A DNA stretch of 64,000 nt from Dipetalonema caudispina (taxonomy: Eukaryota; Nematoda; Chromadorea; Rhabditida; Onchocercidae), in assembly GCA_013365325.1 (NCBI GenBank), contig JABVXV010000062.1:1-64000 (forward strand), written 5' to 3'. Below, piece after piece: positions 40,519 to 52,815 of this stretch. The notes under the pieces were generated by a model, which was not told the origin of the DNA, ran no database searches, and saw only the letters and a program-made list of their open reading frames with translations. Each line of letters starts with the position of its first letter. Within the stretch, counting starts at the first letter, position 1. A program made the translations under genes and the position numbers.

Positions 40519-43500
40519 TTATTTGATCAGTCTTGCATTTTTCAAACAGGCACAAAAAATTCTCACCTTCAATTTTATAGCTGGATCCCATGAATAGGAT
40601 AACGTTGTTCCACCACCGCATGCATTAACCACGCCGAATGCAATGCGCTTAATACAATCAACTTCATCCAATAGAAGCGCGCGACAACAAGATATAAACC
40701 TGGAAGGATGGAAAGTAAATCATACAATATGCAAAAGTTAAATTTTTAACATTTCTGAATGAGAGTGAAAGCACAGTTCAAGTCAAAACCACTGCTATCC
40801 CAGTTATATGTATGCATAACATGAAGATATATGGGAAGATATTTTAGATATCGTTACAATGACAATTACTGGCCCTAGTCAACCAATATTTAGCTTGTCT
40901 GAAGCTTCCAAAAATATATATTGAAAATGCTTCAATGTTCCATAGTCATCATCAGCCTCTTAGCAATTCACTGAACCCTTTTTCAAATAGTCTGTTTACT
41001 TCGTAACATTTCCAATGAAAAATCAACCTGTATCGATAAGAGTGGGAATGAATCAATATAGTGCATGAAGTACGCGACAGTATCATTAAAGCATATGCCG
41101 CATGAAATCGCCGCAATTCTTTTGATGAATAAGCATGTTTTTCAATTTCCGTAAGTAAAGCTCCAAAGTATTCAAAACAAACAAAATGACCATCAGTCAA
41201 CATTTTGTGAATTTTCTGAATTAAACTGGGTAGCAAAGTAGTGGAATGTGAACAGAAAGAATGAAACATATCGGATGGCGAATCCAGGAATTCCATTCTA
41301 AAATGATCGGAACTGTACAATAAAATGATATAGCAATCATCAACATCAAATCGATCTACCACTGACAATCTTATAAAATTAAAGGTTGCAAACTTTACTG
41401 CATAATATATGACAACATATTTGATGATATACCAGAAAAAGCTCACTACCATAAGTAAAAAATTTAAACTTACGCCTCTAATTCTGCGATAGCATAGCTC
41501 AGAGCATTCTGGATATTCAACGGTAATTTATTTTCCATGATTCTTTTCAGTCGGTGTGTTAATCTTCCTCTACATGGTACCAGACGCAACAAAGAAGATA
41601 CTAGTAAATGATTGATTCGTAGATTAGGACTCACAACTAGTAAGGAAACAAGTTTGCTTACAATCGACTGCAGATGCCTGTAACAAGAATGCCGTTGCAT
41701 CTTACTATCTCAATACTGATACTGATTATTATATAGCATAGTATTTGGAATCAGATCATTGAATGTCAGTAGAGGAAGCTTGCTGTAATCATTAACTTTA
41801 CTTGATGAATGACTTTTGGACAGTTCCAGTTAAATAGACAAATGGCATGTGTAAAACTCAGTTCTTTAGACCCGCTAGTACCAATATACAGAGCAAAAAA
41901 TGGGAAAACTTTTCACTATTTCTAAACATGAAATAAAACTTAGCAATTGAAAGCACCTCATCCTCCATCAAATGATAACCTAACCTGTCAGTGATAATTT
42001 TCATAATTTTAATCTAAGCATTTCCAGGTAAACTTTCTAAACATGCTGTGAATTGATAGAGTGAGCCCTTCTTAGTAATGGATTTATTTTAAAAAACAAT
42101 TACAACACACATTCATTCAAAATTAACAGTCAAAAAAATTTACTTTAATTGAGCTACGGTGTAAAATGATTCGCTCACAAGGCGTAATTTCTCCAGCAAT
42201 GACAGCAACAATATTAAGGCTGGATCGTGCACCGTTGTCTGTTCCAACTGTTTGCAATACTCATTCCACAATAAGTCATATCGTAAAACAAACGTGAAGA
42301 GGGGAATCCCATATTCTGTGTCATCTATGAGTTTGTGGATCAGTGAAGCTGAAAAACTCATCAATTTTAATCAAAAGTTGCGATCTATTTCTTTGTATAT
42401 ATAGTTATCTGCAATTTTAACCAATAAGCTTTCTCTCTTTATGGAACTTAGCACCCACTCATAGAATTAAGGAAACAAAACGAAATTAAAATTTTACCGT
42501 AGCAATGGCAAGCTGCATTTCGTACTATACTGTTACCTGCTCGATAGAAATCCAACACTGATTTAAAAATTTTTACAGCACAATAAGTCACATCTGAAAA
42601 TAGAAAAGTTTATATAAAAGATTATAATGTATTGACTGGGAAGTTAGATAATTGTTCTTCCTTCCTTTCTTCCTGTTCCTAACATTTCCTTTCAAACTAC
42701 CTTATCATTCAAATCTCCTTTTCTGCCCATCCTATTCTCTTGGAGCGACTACTGAATAATAATAACAGCGATTGACTGCTGCACAAAACTATCTTATTCC
42801 AGAAGACTTTTATGAAATAAGTTGCTCTTGATCCAGTTTATAAGTATGAAACTCTGATTTATTTCCAGAAAAAAATCATAATATATTTCAACAGAAGAAC
42901 TTAAAATTAATATATCTTTTATTCTAGAATAGAGAAACAACTGGCACTTAAAATGGAATCCGAATGGAGAGTTACAACTTGGAAAAAATTCGACGCACCA
43001 AAACTTGTCATACACAGGAAAGTTTTTAGTACTTTCATTAATCGTACAGCTATCAATGGTGTGCATGAGCGAATATTTCCAAACAGAAAGTCAATAACGC
43101 TGTTACCCGTGTCCAATACTTCATAGAATATCTTAAACACCAAACAAAATGCCAAATTACGAGTCGTACATTCAAGGTCAATGGACAACTTTTTCGTCTG
43201 AAATAGGGAATACTAGGATGATTTCTCGGATGGCATCATAAAATCATATATACTACTTTTAATTTTTGTAATTTCTCGCTGAGATTTTGTGTAGTTTTTC
43301 TGAATCTACCGATTAAGTTGATGACTAAGAAAAACTAGGTTCAATGATATTAAGAAAACTTAACTGAGAGTAAATGATTATGCTTCGGAAATATTCAGCA
43401 CTAAATCACTGACTGAGATTACCTCCCGTAGTCTCACAGCGTATACCACCAAATTATTCCGTTCAATATTTGTTAATAAAAGTACTGGCTTCAAGCCCTT

Positions 43501-46500
43501 CTCCCCTCATCTCCCTCTCCGGTCAACAAGGTAAATTTCTTTCGAAAATCCGTGAAATTTCTACTGAGGGACCCGCGAACTTCGACACTATCCCACTCAA
43601 TATTCTCATGGTGATAACAAATTTGAAGCATCATCAGTAGAAGAAATTTCACCCAAAGAAATTAAATAGAGGATTTACCAAAATACACATTATCACGCTA
43701 TATCATTGAATTAATTACCACTGAAAAATAAGATACCAGGCTATGATGCTATGATAAGACACCAGACTAAAAATAAGACACCAAATGTTATTTTTTAATG
43801 ATATTACCAAAAATAAAAGTTAATAAGAATATTTGTAAAGGTAATGAATATTCGTAAGTCGAAAGAAACGAAAGTCTTACTTTCTCGAGATATTGGTATA
43901 CTACATCACGTAAACCATTCGCCATACAACAAGCCGTTATTCTATTAAAACAAATGGCACAATCATCGACCACACCTTTATGACGACTTCGCATCAATAC
44001 ATTCCATACCGAATCGTATGCATGTGTAATAATATTTTTCGTTCCTATCGTTTCGCATAAAGATGCCAACAATTCGCAGTTTACCTAGAAAGTTCCACAG
44101 AAATATTTTATAAATGCAACCGCAATTGACTGAGATAATGATACTGGTTCTAATTTTTTTTCACTTTGTGTTATTTTCTTCACGGAGGGCCCTAATCAAC
44201 TACGACACACGAAACTGTCTTTACCTAGGATATAAAACACAGCAAACTAATACGTGGAGCGAGATTTGGAGATTAAATACATTACCGTTAGATCAAGCAA
44301 CTATTTCTGGCAACAAGAAATAATGAAAAATTGAAAACCTGAATCAAAATTTCGATTTTATTCAACTTTACTATTAGAAACAAAAGTCAACCATTACAGT
44401 TATTTCGATGAAATAAGAAAGAAACAAAAAAGAGACAAAGAATAACTAACTTTTAAGGCATGATAATACTGATCGACTACTTCACGCTGTTTACTGCTTA
44501 TCATCAGTGTTGGAGAAGCTGAAGGATACAGTCTTCTATACAGTTCAGGAAGTGATGTGCATTGCCCATTATGCTCACTGCCACTGAGTGAAATCAAATA
44601 AGCGTTGGATTTAATACAAATGTCCATCCAGAAAGAAGGATCACGAACGGATTGAGCAGCAAAATTCTCTATCAGCGAAATCAATGTAATCTTTGCACCT
44701 AGAAAAACACTAATTTTTTAATCAAAAATCAATTTGTTGAGGGACTAAGCCTTAAGTTAGAATTAACCAACAGGCAAACTTACTGTTCGAATCTTTGCGC
44801 TTCATTAAATTCAAAATCTCTTCCGGCTCTTTGAATTGCAACATTATTTTTACAAGGTAGCTTAAACCATCTGTGCTATCATTATTGAGCATTTCCATAA
44901 ATTTATCGGTCAAAAAAATCTGAGAATCAGTCTCCGTAGGTGATAAACACATCACTAGTTTTTGCCTGTAATTTCAGTGATACGCAAACATAATTTACAA
45001 CTATTAAATCGATCTAATCTGATATCAGCTTCATTTTAATTTCTTTGAACCCCATCATCACAAGTGAAAAAATAGCAAGAATTTGCTAACTCGGAATGCT
45101 ATACTTAGTAGATGAATGGCAATGCAGATCTAAATATAATCATCATAACAACGAAAGCATAATAAGTAATTACCTACTGATAGGGTGATTTAGATCATAT
45201 GCTTTTATTCCTTACCGGTGAATGTTTTTTATAATTCACATAACTTAAATCCAATGTCACTGTCTGATTGCACATCTAAACTAAACTGAACAACTCTGTA
45301 ATCTGAACTATCTTTTAAAATAGTCAAGGAAGAAATATAAGAAACTTATACATACTACAATCTAAATTTCTCTTTTTAATAGAAAGAGAAAAAAAATACT
45401 ACAATTCTATAACTTGTTCAGCTTGCATGTCTCATCCTTTAAAATTATGAACAGACTGTAGAAATTTCATTCATCACCTTCGAGACATTAATTTTATTTA
45501 CATGTTTCCAAACTGCTAATGCAAATAAATTTAGAAAAAACAAAATTGATAACAAAAATACAGATAACCCACTGACCATATATCTGTATTGTCACTACTT
45601 AGGATTGAATCCATCAACTCTGTACCAGCCAACCACTTATCAAAACCGCACTGCTTAAGAAGTTCAAGAATAAACATAGTTTGACACGAACGATCTCGAT
45701 CATTCCAGATATCATCAAGTTCTTCAAGTAAAGCTATTCCTAGACGCTTACGTGCTTTTGCATTCGAGATATGTACCAAATGTAAAATTAAAGCGCAGAA
45801 ATTAGCATCAGTGATATCCAAATTTTGTAGCACAAAGGATTTGACACTTCCGAATTGACGAGACCAATCGAACTGAATAAAAAAAGAATATATCACTACT
45901 GTGAATTATACATAAAAATGATAAAAAGTCAGCAGGAAATAAACCAACTAATATATAATATCTCTATAACACCACATTATATTAACTTGAGTAGCAGAGG
46001 TATTAGAACTGACCAGTCCCGAATAGGATTATGTTTGGATCTGTTAGAAGAAATTGTAGTCTGAGACAGCTTTTTACAGCGTACTCTTATTTTCTCGAAA
46101 CCTGTGAGAATATGAATAGCTATATTTTGTACTACCTACAGTCATCCTCATATCGCCAAGAGAATTTCATGAAAAATTGTTTCGCGCTAATATGGTAATG
46201 AAAGTAAATTTATAGTATATTGTATCCAGTAAATTTACAGCATATTGTCCAAGATATAAGCAATATCTAATACCTAAAGCAATAGTAACTTTGAAGAGAA
46301 TGTGACGAATTAGATTTCAGTTTAGGGAAAATTTACCAATTTCTTATTCATCAGTTTGTTCGATAATTCAAGTGCATCCAGACGTAATAATGAATGATAT
46401 GAAGTCAAGCACTTGCGTAATAAGATAATTTCATTGCTTTCCAATGCACGAATAAAAAATTTTTGAACAGAAATCCATCCATATAAAAGACGGTCATAGA

Positions 46501-49500
46501 ACATCCAAACCAATTCTTCTTTTTCTGGATTCCAGAAATAATCCATGTATATCAAATCGCACATTTCCTCTTCCGTAAGGCGGTATTCGTCGTTGGTTTG
46601 CTCGAAAGATCGATTTTCTGCCGAAATCATTTGTAAAATGATTTCAGCAGCTTCTTTCATTATCAATTTAGACTTGATATTAGTATTTAATTTCGCCAGC
46701 CAAAAACGTGAGCAGTTTAAGCGACGCATTCTAAAACAACAGTTATAATTCCTCCACTTCTATACGGGCTATAATAAACTTCAAACAATTTCCTTAACCA
46801 AACTTTTGTTATGAAATGCTTTCGCTACAAGTTAAAAAAATAAGGTAATGGTGGTAGTATTCCTTATTATGATAGTAGCTCTCGGTCAAAACTAATGTAT
46901 AACGCAGTAGTCAAGTACCATGGTAAATAAAATCCTGCTAAATTTCGCGCTCGATCACACAGTAACTCAATCAATAGTCTCTGAACATTTCGAGATGGAT
47001 CATTTATGGAAATAATCGCTTCTAACCGCTATATGAAAATAATCTTTCTATGGATTTCAACTTTTACGCCCGAAAAAGTAACATGAAAATGTACTTAAAA
47101 AAATCAATCGATACCGATAAAAACACCTCAATAGCTTAATTTACAAAAAATTGCCGAAGCTAACCGATTGGAAGACACCAAACAATTCGCCAGAAACTGA
47201 GCACATCTTTGACGATCACTGCTATCACTAATAAACCACGCAAGCAAACAGTCAGATGTCACAGAACCACTAGAATGACGCGCTTGAGCTCTCCACAGGA
47301 CTGACAATAGTGTATTCTCACCACTTACCCATATCTGCAAATTTTAAACTTTCACTGCATAGAACGAAAAAAGCATTCCAGCTGTCCAGATGAATAAGTA
47401 TGAAACCTTAGGGACAATATAAGTCTACAACAGCATGGATTTACGCTGGACGACCTTATTTATCATCTATTGCTATCCTATTCGGGTTAAATTCATCCGT
47501 TGATTAGGTTTACTATTTGATTCTCAGTTGTCAGTAGGTCCACTTCCTTGAAATTTATCGAAGTATGCTTCATCTTATTTTGACACTATCGTGCCGCAAT
47601 TCCTATTAAACTATGTTGAAAGACTCAGTTAAATCAGACTTCGCAGAAACAAAAGTTTCAATACTGTTATTTATACGAAATAACATTAGAAATTCCTGTT
47701 TCAAATTCATGTAGAAATTAAAATATCATCCGATAGAACTTTCACTAATTTGTTAATATCCTTCCATTAAGTAATCAGAAAAGAAAGTATACAATAAGTA
47801 ATTACTCATTACTTATCGATTCAATATAAGGCATACCTCATCATGTTTTAACGCAGGTATTACTGATGCAAGCAAAGACCATTTCTCTTTCAAAGTGTTG
47901 GGTAACAGACACAACCATATGAACTGCTTCAGTAAAACAAAAATAGTTAAAATAAAGGATATGAATTAAAAGGAAATGATTTAATTTTGAAAAGAAGTGA
48001 ACTTCAAAGAATTTTATGGGAAATCACATCACATCGCAAATACTATAATTCAAACCTGATCTGCTGTGATATCAAGTTCCCTCTGCAACTTCAATACAGT
48101 TTTGAGAATTTTTAGGTCTACACCGAATCGTTGTAGGAATACACCACGAAAGCACTGCTTTATACATCTTTGCAATATTCCTTTCTTTTCTTGACCGTTT
48201 AAATCGGCAAATTTGTGAGCAGCTTTAACTAAACGTTTCCCAACTATTCCGTAAATATTTCTATCTAATATTTCGTCCTTTTCAATGAACCATTCTGCTA
48301 TCTCCCTGAATCTAAGAGATTATTTCTATATTTGGAAGTAATTCTGAGTTAACGAACTATTATTATAATTAGTGACTCCCCAGCAGATCGCTGAGATCAC
48401 AGGAGTAGAATAGGGTTATATGTTTCAATGAAACTGAAAATGCACAAAAAACTGATACATTAGAGAATTACGAAGAATATCATCTTATTAAAGTATAAGG
48501 GAGTGAATGATGAAATGCAAGCTTCGAAGCCATGCAATTCTTGTGCTTTATGAAATGCGCCCATATGATATTTCTTCGAGATTGGACCTGAGGCGATCCA
48601 AAGCAAAAATTGAAGTGCCATACATATACTGTCGTAAGAGAAATCTACTATAAACCTTATTTATTAAAACGAACATACCATAAAGGTAGTTTAGAAACAG
48701 CTGTGTGCAATAAAATACTATCTTTTTCACTGTGAATATCTACATGACCACCTTCATCAATGTATGAATTGGCTGCGGCTTTCCGAGAAGAGACTTCCAA
48801 CTGAAATTTAATTTAAATTGAATTTGCAGCTCAAAAATTTTGAATTCGAAAGCTATAAAAAATCCAGTATAGGTAATATACGTAGGTATAACAATAGAAA
48901 AGATCAATCGATGTCAAGACACAGTAAATATATCTCTTAAAAAATTCAAGCAAACTGAAAAGATAAAGATTCGTGTTGACATGATTTAATCTGTGCATGG
49001 ATTATGTCGAACGATTTGAGGAGCTAAAATCATGATATTTTCGGGAAACAGTCATTTTCAAAATAAAATTGCATCATCATCAATGCAGATAATCCTAATC
49101 ATCTTGTTGAACACAAAAGCAAGCGACATAGAAGGATATTTGTCAATTAATTTATTTAATGATATGTTCTGTGAGGCCGTTTTTTTAATTCACCATCAAA
49201 AGAATTCATCACACAAAAGAGGAATTAATCCTGCATATGATGGAAGAGCTTTGAAGTCGAAAAATTTATCTCCAAAAAATACCGGCTAAATTTACAAGAT
49301 TTATCCAAAAATATTTCAAACCATAATAGAATTTTAGATCACAGAAAACAGACTTTTCATCAGCTGAAGATTTTGAACACTGAAAAAATTTGTTACATTG
49401 GGAATATTTTAATTTAAATTCATACAAATTCTGAAGGAATTATGAAAATCACTATGAACTTTTCATACTTTAAATTCGAAAATGCGAGTCATTTTATGAC

Positions 49501-49776
49501 TTTTCCGTAAATTAATTTGCATTTTTTATTTACTGGGAACATCAACTATGTTCACTACCATTCAAAATAATTTAAAGTGTACCTTTACAACTCGTCGTCC
49601 AAGAATAATAAAGTATTTTTCTAGCACTTAGCAGTACGCCATCATTTAGGAAAACACAACCTGTGCAATTGAGGTGGATGCAAACGTTGCTCAATTATTG
49701 AAATAATTAAGGGAACCAATAAGTTTGATCCCCAACAATAAATATATCAAAAATTTACCTTTCGGAAGATTTCCAT
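40519..49776 (-). CDS. THADA: THADA-family protein (about 17 exons)
   Basis: THADA (yeast Trm732) proteins are large HEAT/armadillo-repeat proteins that help a 2'-O-methyltransferase modify tRNA position 32; animal members are also tied to energy balance. Minus-strand exons: 49759-49776 (start MEIFRK), 48679-48800, 48056-48305, 47837-47926, about 47179-47334, 46904-47028, 46337-46730, 45577-45872, 44784-44965, 44451-44698, 43881-44084, about 43010-43197, 42498-42593, 42144-42348, 41474-41677, 41028-41297 and 40567-40699 (open to a stop at 40519). About 1,070 residues, shorter than human (1,953). Support: the DUF2428 core MRSRHKGVVDDCAICFNR, then AVKIFKSVLDFYRAGNSIVRNAACHCY followed by LFTFVLRYDLL and HDPALILLLSLLEKLR, which parallel human VRNSSTLLFSALI, FFSRFPELYPFLL and HPSMFLLLLVLERL. 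Exons 5 and 12 have uncertain 3' ends. The weak identity elsewhere makes the name a family call. Confidence 0.75.
43881..44084 (-). other. THADA DUF2428 core exon
   Basis: 68 codons, phase 0 at both ends. It contains SRHKGVVDDCAICFNRI, corresponding to the (C/S)RH(R/K)GA...C..F motif that marks the DUF2428 region of Trm732/THADA proteins. It is the strongest single piece of evidence for the identity of this gene. Confidence 0.75.
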
Positions 49777-49800
49777 CGTTATCGAGAAAAAAACCACTGT

Positions 49801-49811
49801 CTGATGAAACT
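49801..49811 (-). promoter_or_regulatory. Candidate SL acceptor upstream of THADA
   Basis: On the minus strand GTTTCATCAG ends at 49801, 24 bases before the start ATG at 49776. It is a plausible trans-splice acceptor; the first coding exon is only 18 bases long, so the start assignment needs transcript support. Confidence 0.35.
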
Positions 49812-51091
49812 TGTCAAAATATGTTCCAAAGAAAACTTTATGTAACAGCACTGTAAATCGTTTCTTTTTCCAATCATATAGACTTGTTGATTGAAAATTC
49901 AAATTTCCAAATACACTTCAATCTATTCTTATAATTTCGATCATAAATATATTTGATTCTTGTGCAATGTTACTGCCATTATTTGCATTTCTATAAATTA
50001 TTTATGTATACTATCCATATCATCTAATCAGATGTTAAACTTTTATGTTCAAAATAATTTCGATAAAGAATCGATCAATTATCTATGCAATAATCTTTGT
50101 TATACAAAACTCCGCGATATTTTGCATGTTACTGTACAATCAATCCCTTCATTAGCCTCATGAATTCTTATTTAGGTCTGTGAAAGACCAAATTTGTAAC
50201 CCTTCTGATTGAAGCTTACAATAATGTTCACTATAAAAAACCCAACAAACCATTATAAGCCTAATGCACTCTAATAATCCTCTACAATAAGCCTAGCATA
50301 CCACAATAAGCCTAGTACACTCTTAGTAACTTGTTATAACAAGTCCAACTTATTAATAAGCCCAGCATAGTGCCAACATTTGAATCAACGAGAAACTGAA
50401 TAGTAGCTAACCGCACAAAAGTGCCAAACCGGAAAGTTTAGGTATTTCTACCGGATTGAGAAGCAGAATGGTCTGTGGTGGTTTCATCGAGGTGGGGAGT
50501 TTATTGATCTGAACGATAAAGCGTGAGATCAAGTTGAATTAGCATGGAATCGATCGGATTGAGAAGCTAATTTCTAACTGTAAATTTCGAAACAGAAAGG
50601 AAAGTCTCTCTCCCTTCTCTTTCTGTACTCTTATCAATTAATTCAGATTCTCCAATGATTCTGATTCATATCTTCGATTTTATTTTATATTTACCTGTTA
50701 TCATAGGTAATTGATTATAAATATGATACGTAGTCATTTATCGACATAATAATTTTCAAACAATTATATCATAATAAGTCGATTGATAATTATTGTAACA
50801 ATGGATATGATGATAATATAGGGAGTGTATGTATCCGGTTTCCGGAATTAGGTTACAAACATATGTCATTCTACGATTTTTATGCTGATCATGTTGTTTA
50901 CAGGAATGATTATTCAATATAATTACAATAAATAGTAGAATGATATATCATCATCGATTATTGCCATTTTATAATTTTGACAGGAAAATTAAAAACGGAA
51001 AAAAATCTTGAAATATGGGTGTAAAAAAAAAAAAAAAAAAAAAAAAGAAACAATGAATGAGTAGGGAAGAAAAATATTATAATTTTAATAA
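49812..51091. other. Intergenic region between the THADA and EGF genes
   Basis: Both flanking genes are on the minus strand. The stretch should contain the THADA promoter and the EGF-gene 3'UTR. A minus-strand AATAAA at 50679-50684 is a possible poly(A) signal of the EGF gene. Degenerate AATAAGCCTAG copies occur at 50256-50369 and an A24 tract at 51023-51046. No coding exon was recognised. Confidence 0.55.
50256..50369. repeat. Degenerate AATAAGCC-motif cluster
   Basis: Imperfect copies of (A/C)AATAAGCC(T/C)AG(C/T)A recur: TTATAAGCCTAATGC, ACAATAAGCCTAGCA, ACAATAAGCCTAGTAC and TAATAAGCCCAGCAT, spaced 20-60 bases apart. There is no coding frame. Confidence 0.6.
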
Positions 51092-52815
51092 TCATTTTCT
51101 CATATCTTGTTCACATTTTTCACCAGTGTAACCCAGTTGACACATGCAAGTATAACTCGTTGATGTACCGATGCACAATCCTTTACCATTACAATCTCTT
51201 GTTGAATCACACGGATCTGAAAATTAATATTGTTGAAGTTTTAAAAGATTTCTTAAAATAAAAATTTACCAAAAAAAAAAAAAGTAAAATCAATAAAGCA
51301 CATTGATTTTCTGAATTAAATTAGGACATATTTTTTTTTTCCCCACTGCAAATTAAATTTCTCAAACAGGTGAGCAAATGTCGCAAATTCGGAATCAAGT
51401 AATAAAATTTGATTAAATTGTGTTTGATTTTATCAGAATAAAAGAGTAGTAACTGTAACAATTGAAAATTAAAAAATTGTGATGAGAAAAGAAGAAGTGA
51501 TAAATAAATCAGTATTAATAACAGATCAGATCATAGAAGAATTATGTTGATTGAGTGTTTTGATATGAAAAAAAAAAAAAAAAAAAAAAAAAATGAGAAG
51601 TTGAAGAGTAATCTAAACAAATTGAATGAAATAAACAAAGAAACAAACTATTCTCGCAATGCATTCCAGTGTAACCAAGTTTACAAATGCAGAAATTTGT
51701 ATCCTTGGAACCGATACATGTACCTCGATTATTGCATAGTTCATCTTCACAGATCTAAAATTGTTACAAATAGGAAATAAATCGATGAAGTGAGTAAATT
51801 TTAAGGAATTATGGAATGAGAAAATTTGACAATTTTTGAGAAATATGCTAAAAATGATGATATAATGAATATTTCAACTTAAGAATTATTAACTTTCGTT
51901 TGGATCATCAATTTGCCTCAAAAGATCATTTGAAAGATTACTTCGTAACTTAATGTCATTATGCTAATTAACCAAATATAATTCAAAGTAAATATAATTA
52001 ATCTCTGCTTTAGTTGTACATTCCACTTTTTTTTTTACTTTTATTTACACTTATTTATGCTTTTGCTTATAACTAATCAAATTTTTCACTTCCTAACTTA
52101 AAATACTTATCTATAATGTTTGTTAGATTTTGTCTAAGTATGATACAAGTGATGGGAAGGAAAGGTCAAAGAGTAGAATAGTTCAAAAAGCACTGCTATG
52201 AAGCATAATTAAGAAAAGGTATTTTAGCTAAAATGAATGATAGTTTACCGATTCTTCGTCGGTTTTGATAAGACCAAAATTTCTTCCTGGTTTCTGGAAA
52301 ATATTTACTTTTTTTTTATTTATAAATTAAATATTCAATCTTTTCCGTAATTATAGAAAGTCTTCAGCTTTTCCCATAATTTTCTATAATCAGATTTGAA
52401 AAGACTCTTCCATTTTGTTGGGTGAAAATTTTTGCATATACATGAATATCCGGATCAGGAATTGAAATTACTGAAAGTATATACAATCCTACTTTATTAC
52501 CTCATCATTTATTTTGGTTAAGATTTTTTCCATTTCTTTCGAATCATTTTGTACTTCTTTCTGCAACGAACAATAATTATGCATGCATTTTAAACATGAA
52601 ACTTTTATATTTATAGATTATCTCTTTAACTTTACATTATAAAACTTGTTATTGATAATATTACCAATTTAATTTCAAACTTAATTTACATCCATTTCCA
52701 TTAGCTATATTTTGCATAAAAGATTTAAATTTTAAATACCAAAGCTTACTTGCGGAAGTGTATTTGTCGCATCGAATAGAATGAAAAATATAATGAGAAT
52801 TAGGTAATACAGCAT
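51092..52815 (-). CDS. Small secreted protein with two EGF-like domains (5 exons, 133 aa)
   Basis: The minus-strand exons 52750-52815, 52501-52560, 52249-52293, 51649-51754 and 51092-51216 join in phase into 134 codons with the stop. Residues 1-20 (MLYYLILIIFFILFDATNTL) form a clear signal peptide. Residues 23-57 are charged and probably helical (KEVQNDSKEMEKILTKI). Then come two EGF-like domains, each with six cysteines and the C-x-C...GYTG..C ending (CICKLGYTGMHC and CMCQLGYTGEKC), each encoded by one exon. It ends EQDMRK with no membrane anchor or GPI-type tail. I cannot name a family: small EGF peptides act as ligands, protease inhibitors or matrix proteins. It is separate from its neighbours, 1.3 kb from THADA and 2.5 kb from the RhoGAP gene. 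Confidence 0.85.

Noticed and set aside
49032..49289. 85-codon plus-strand frame in a THADA intron
   Set aside because: No family motif and it lies in the large first intron; codon content looks random.
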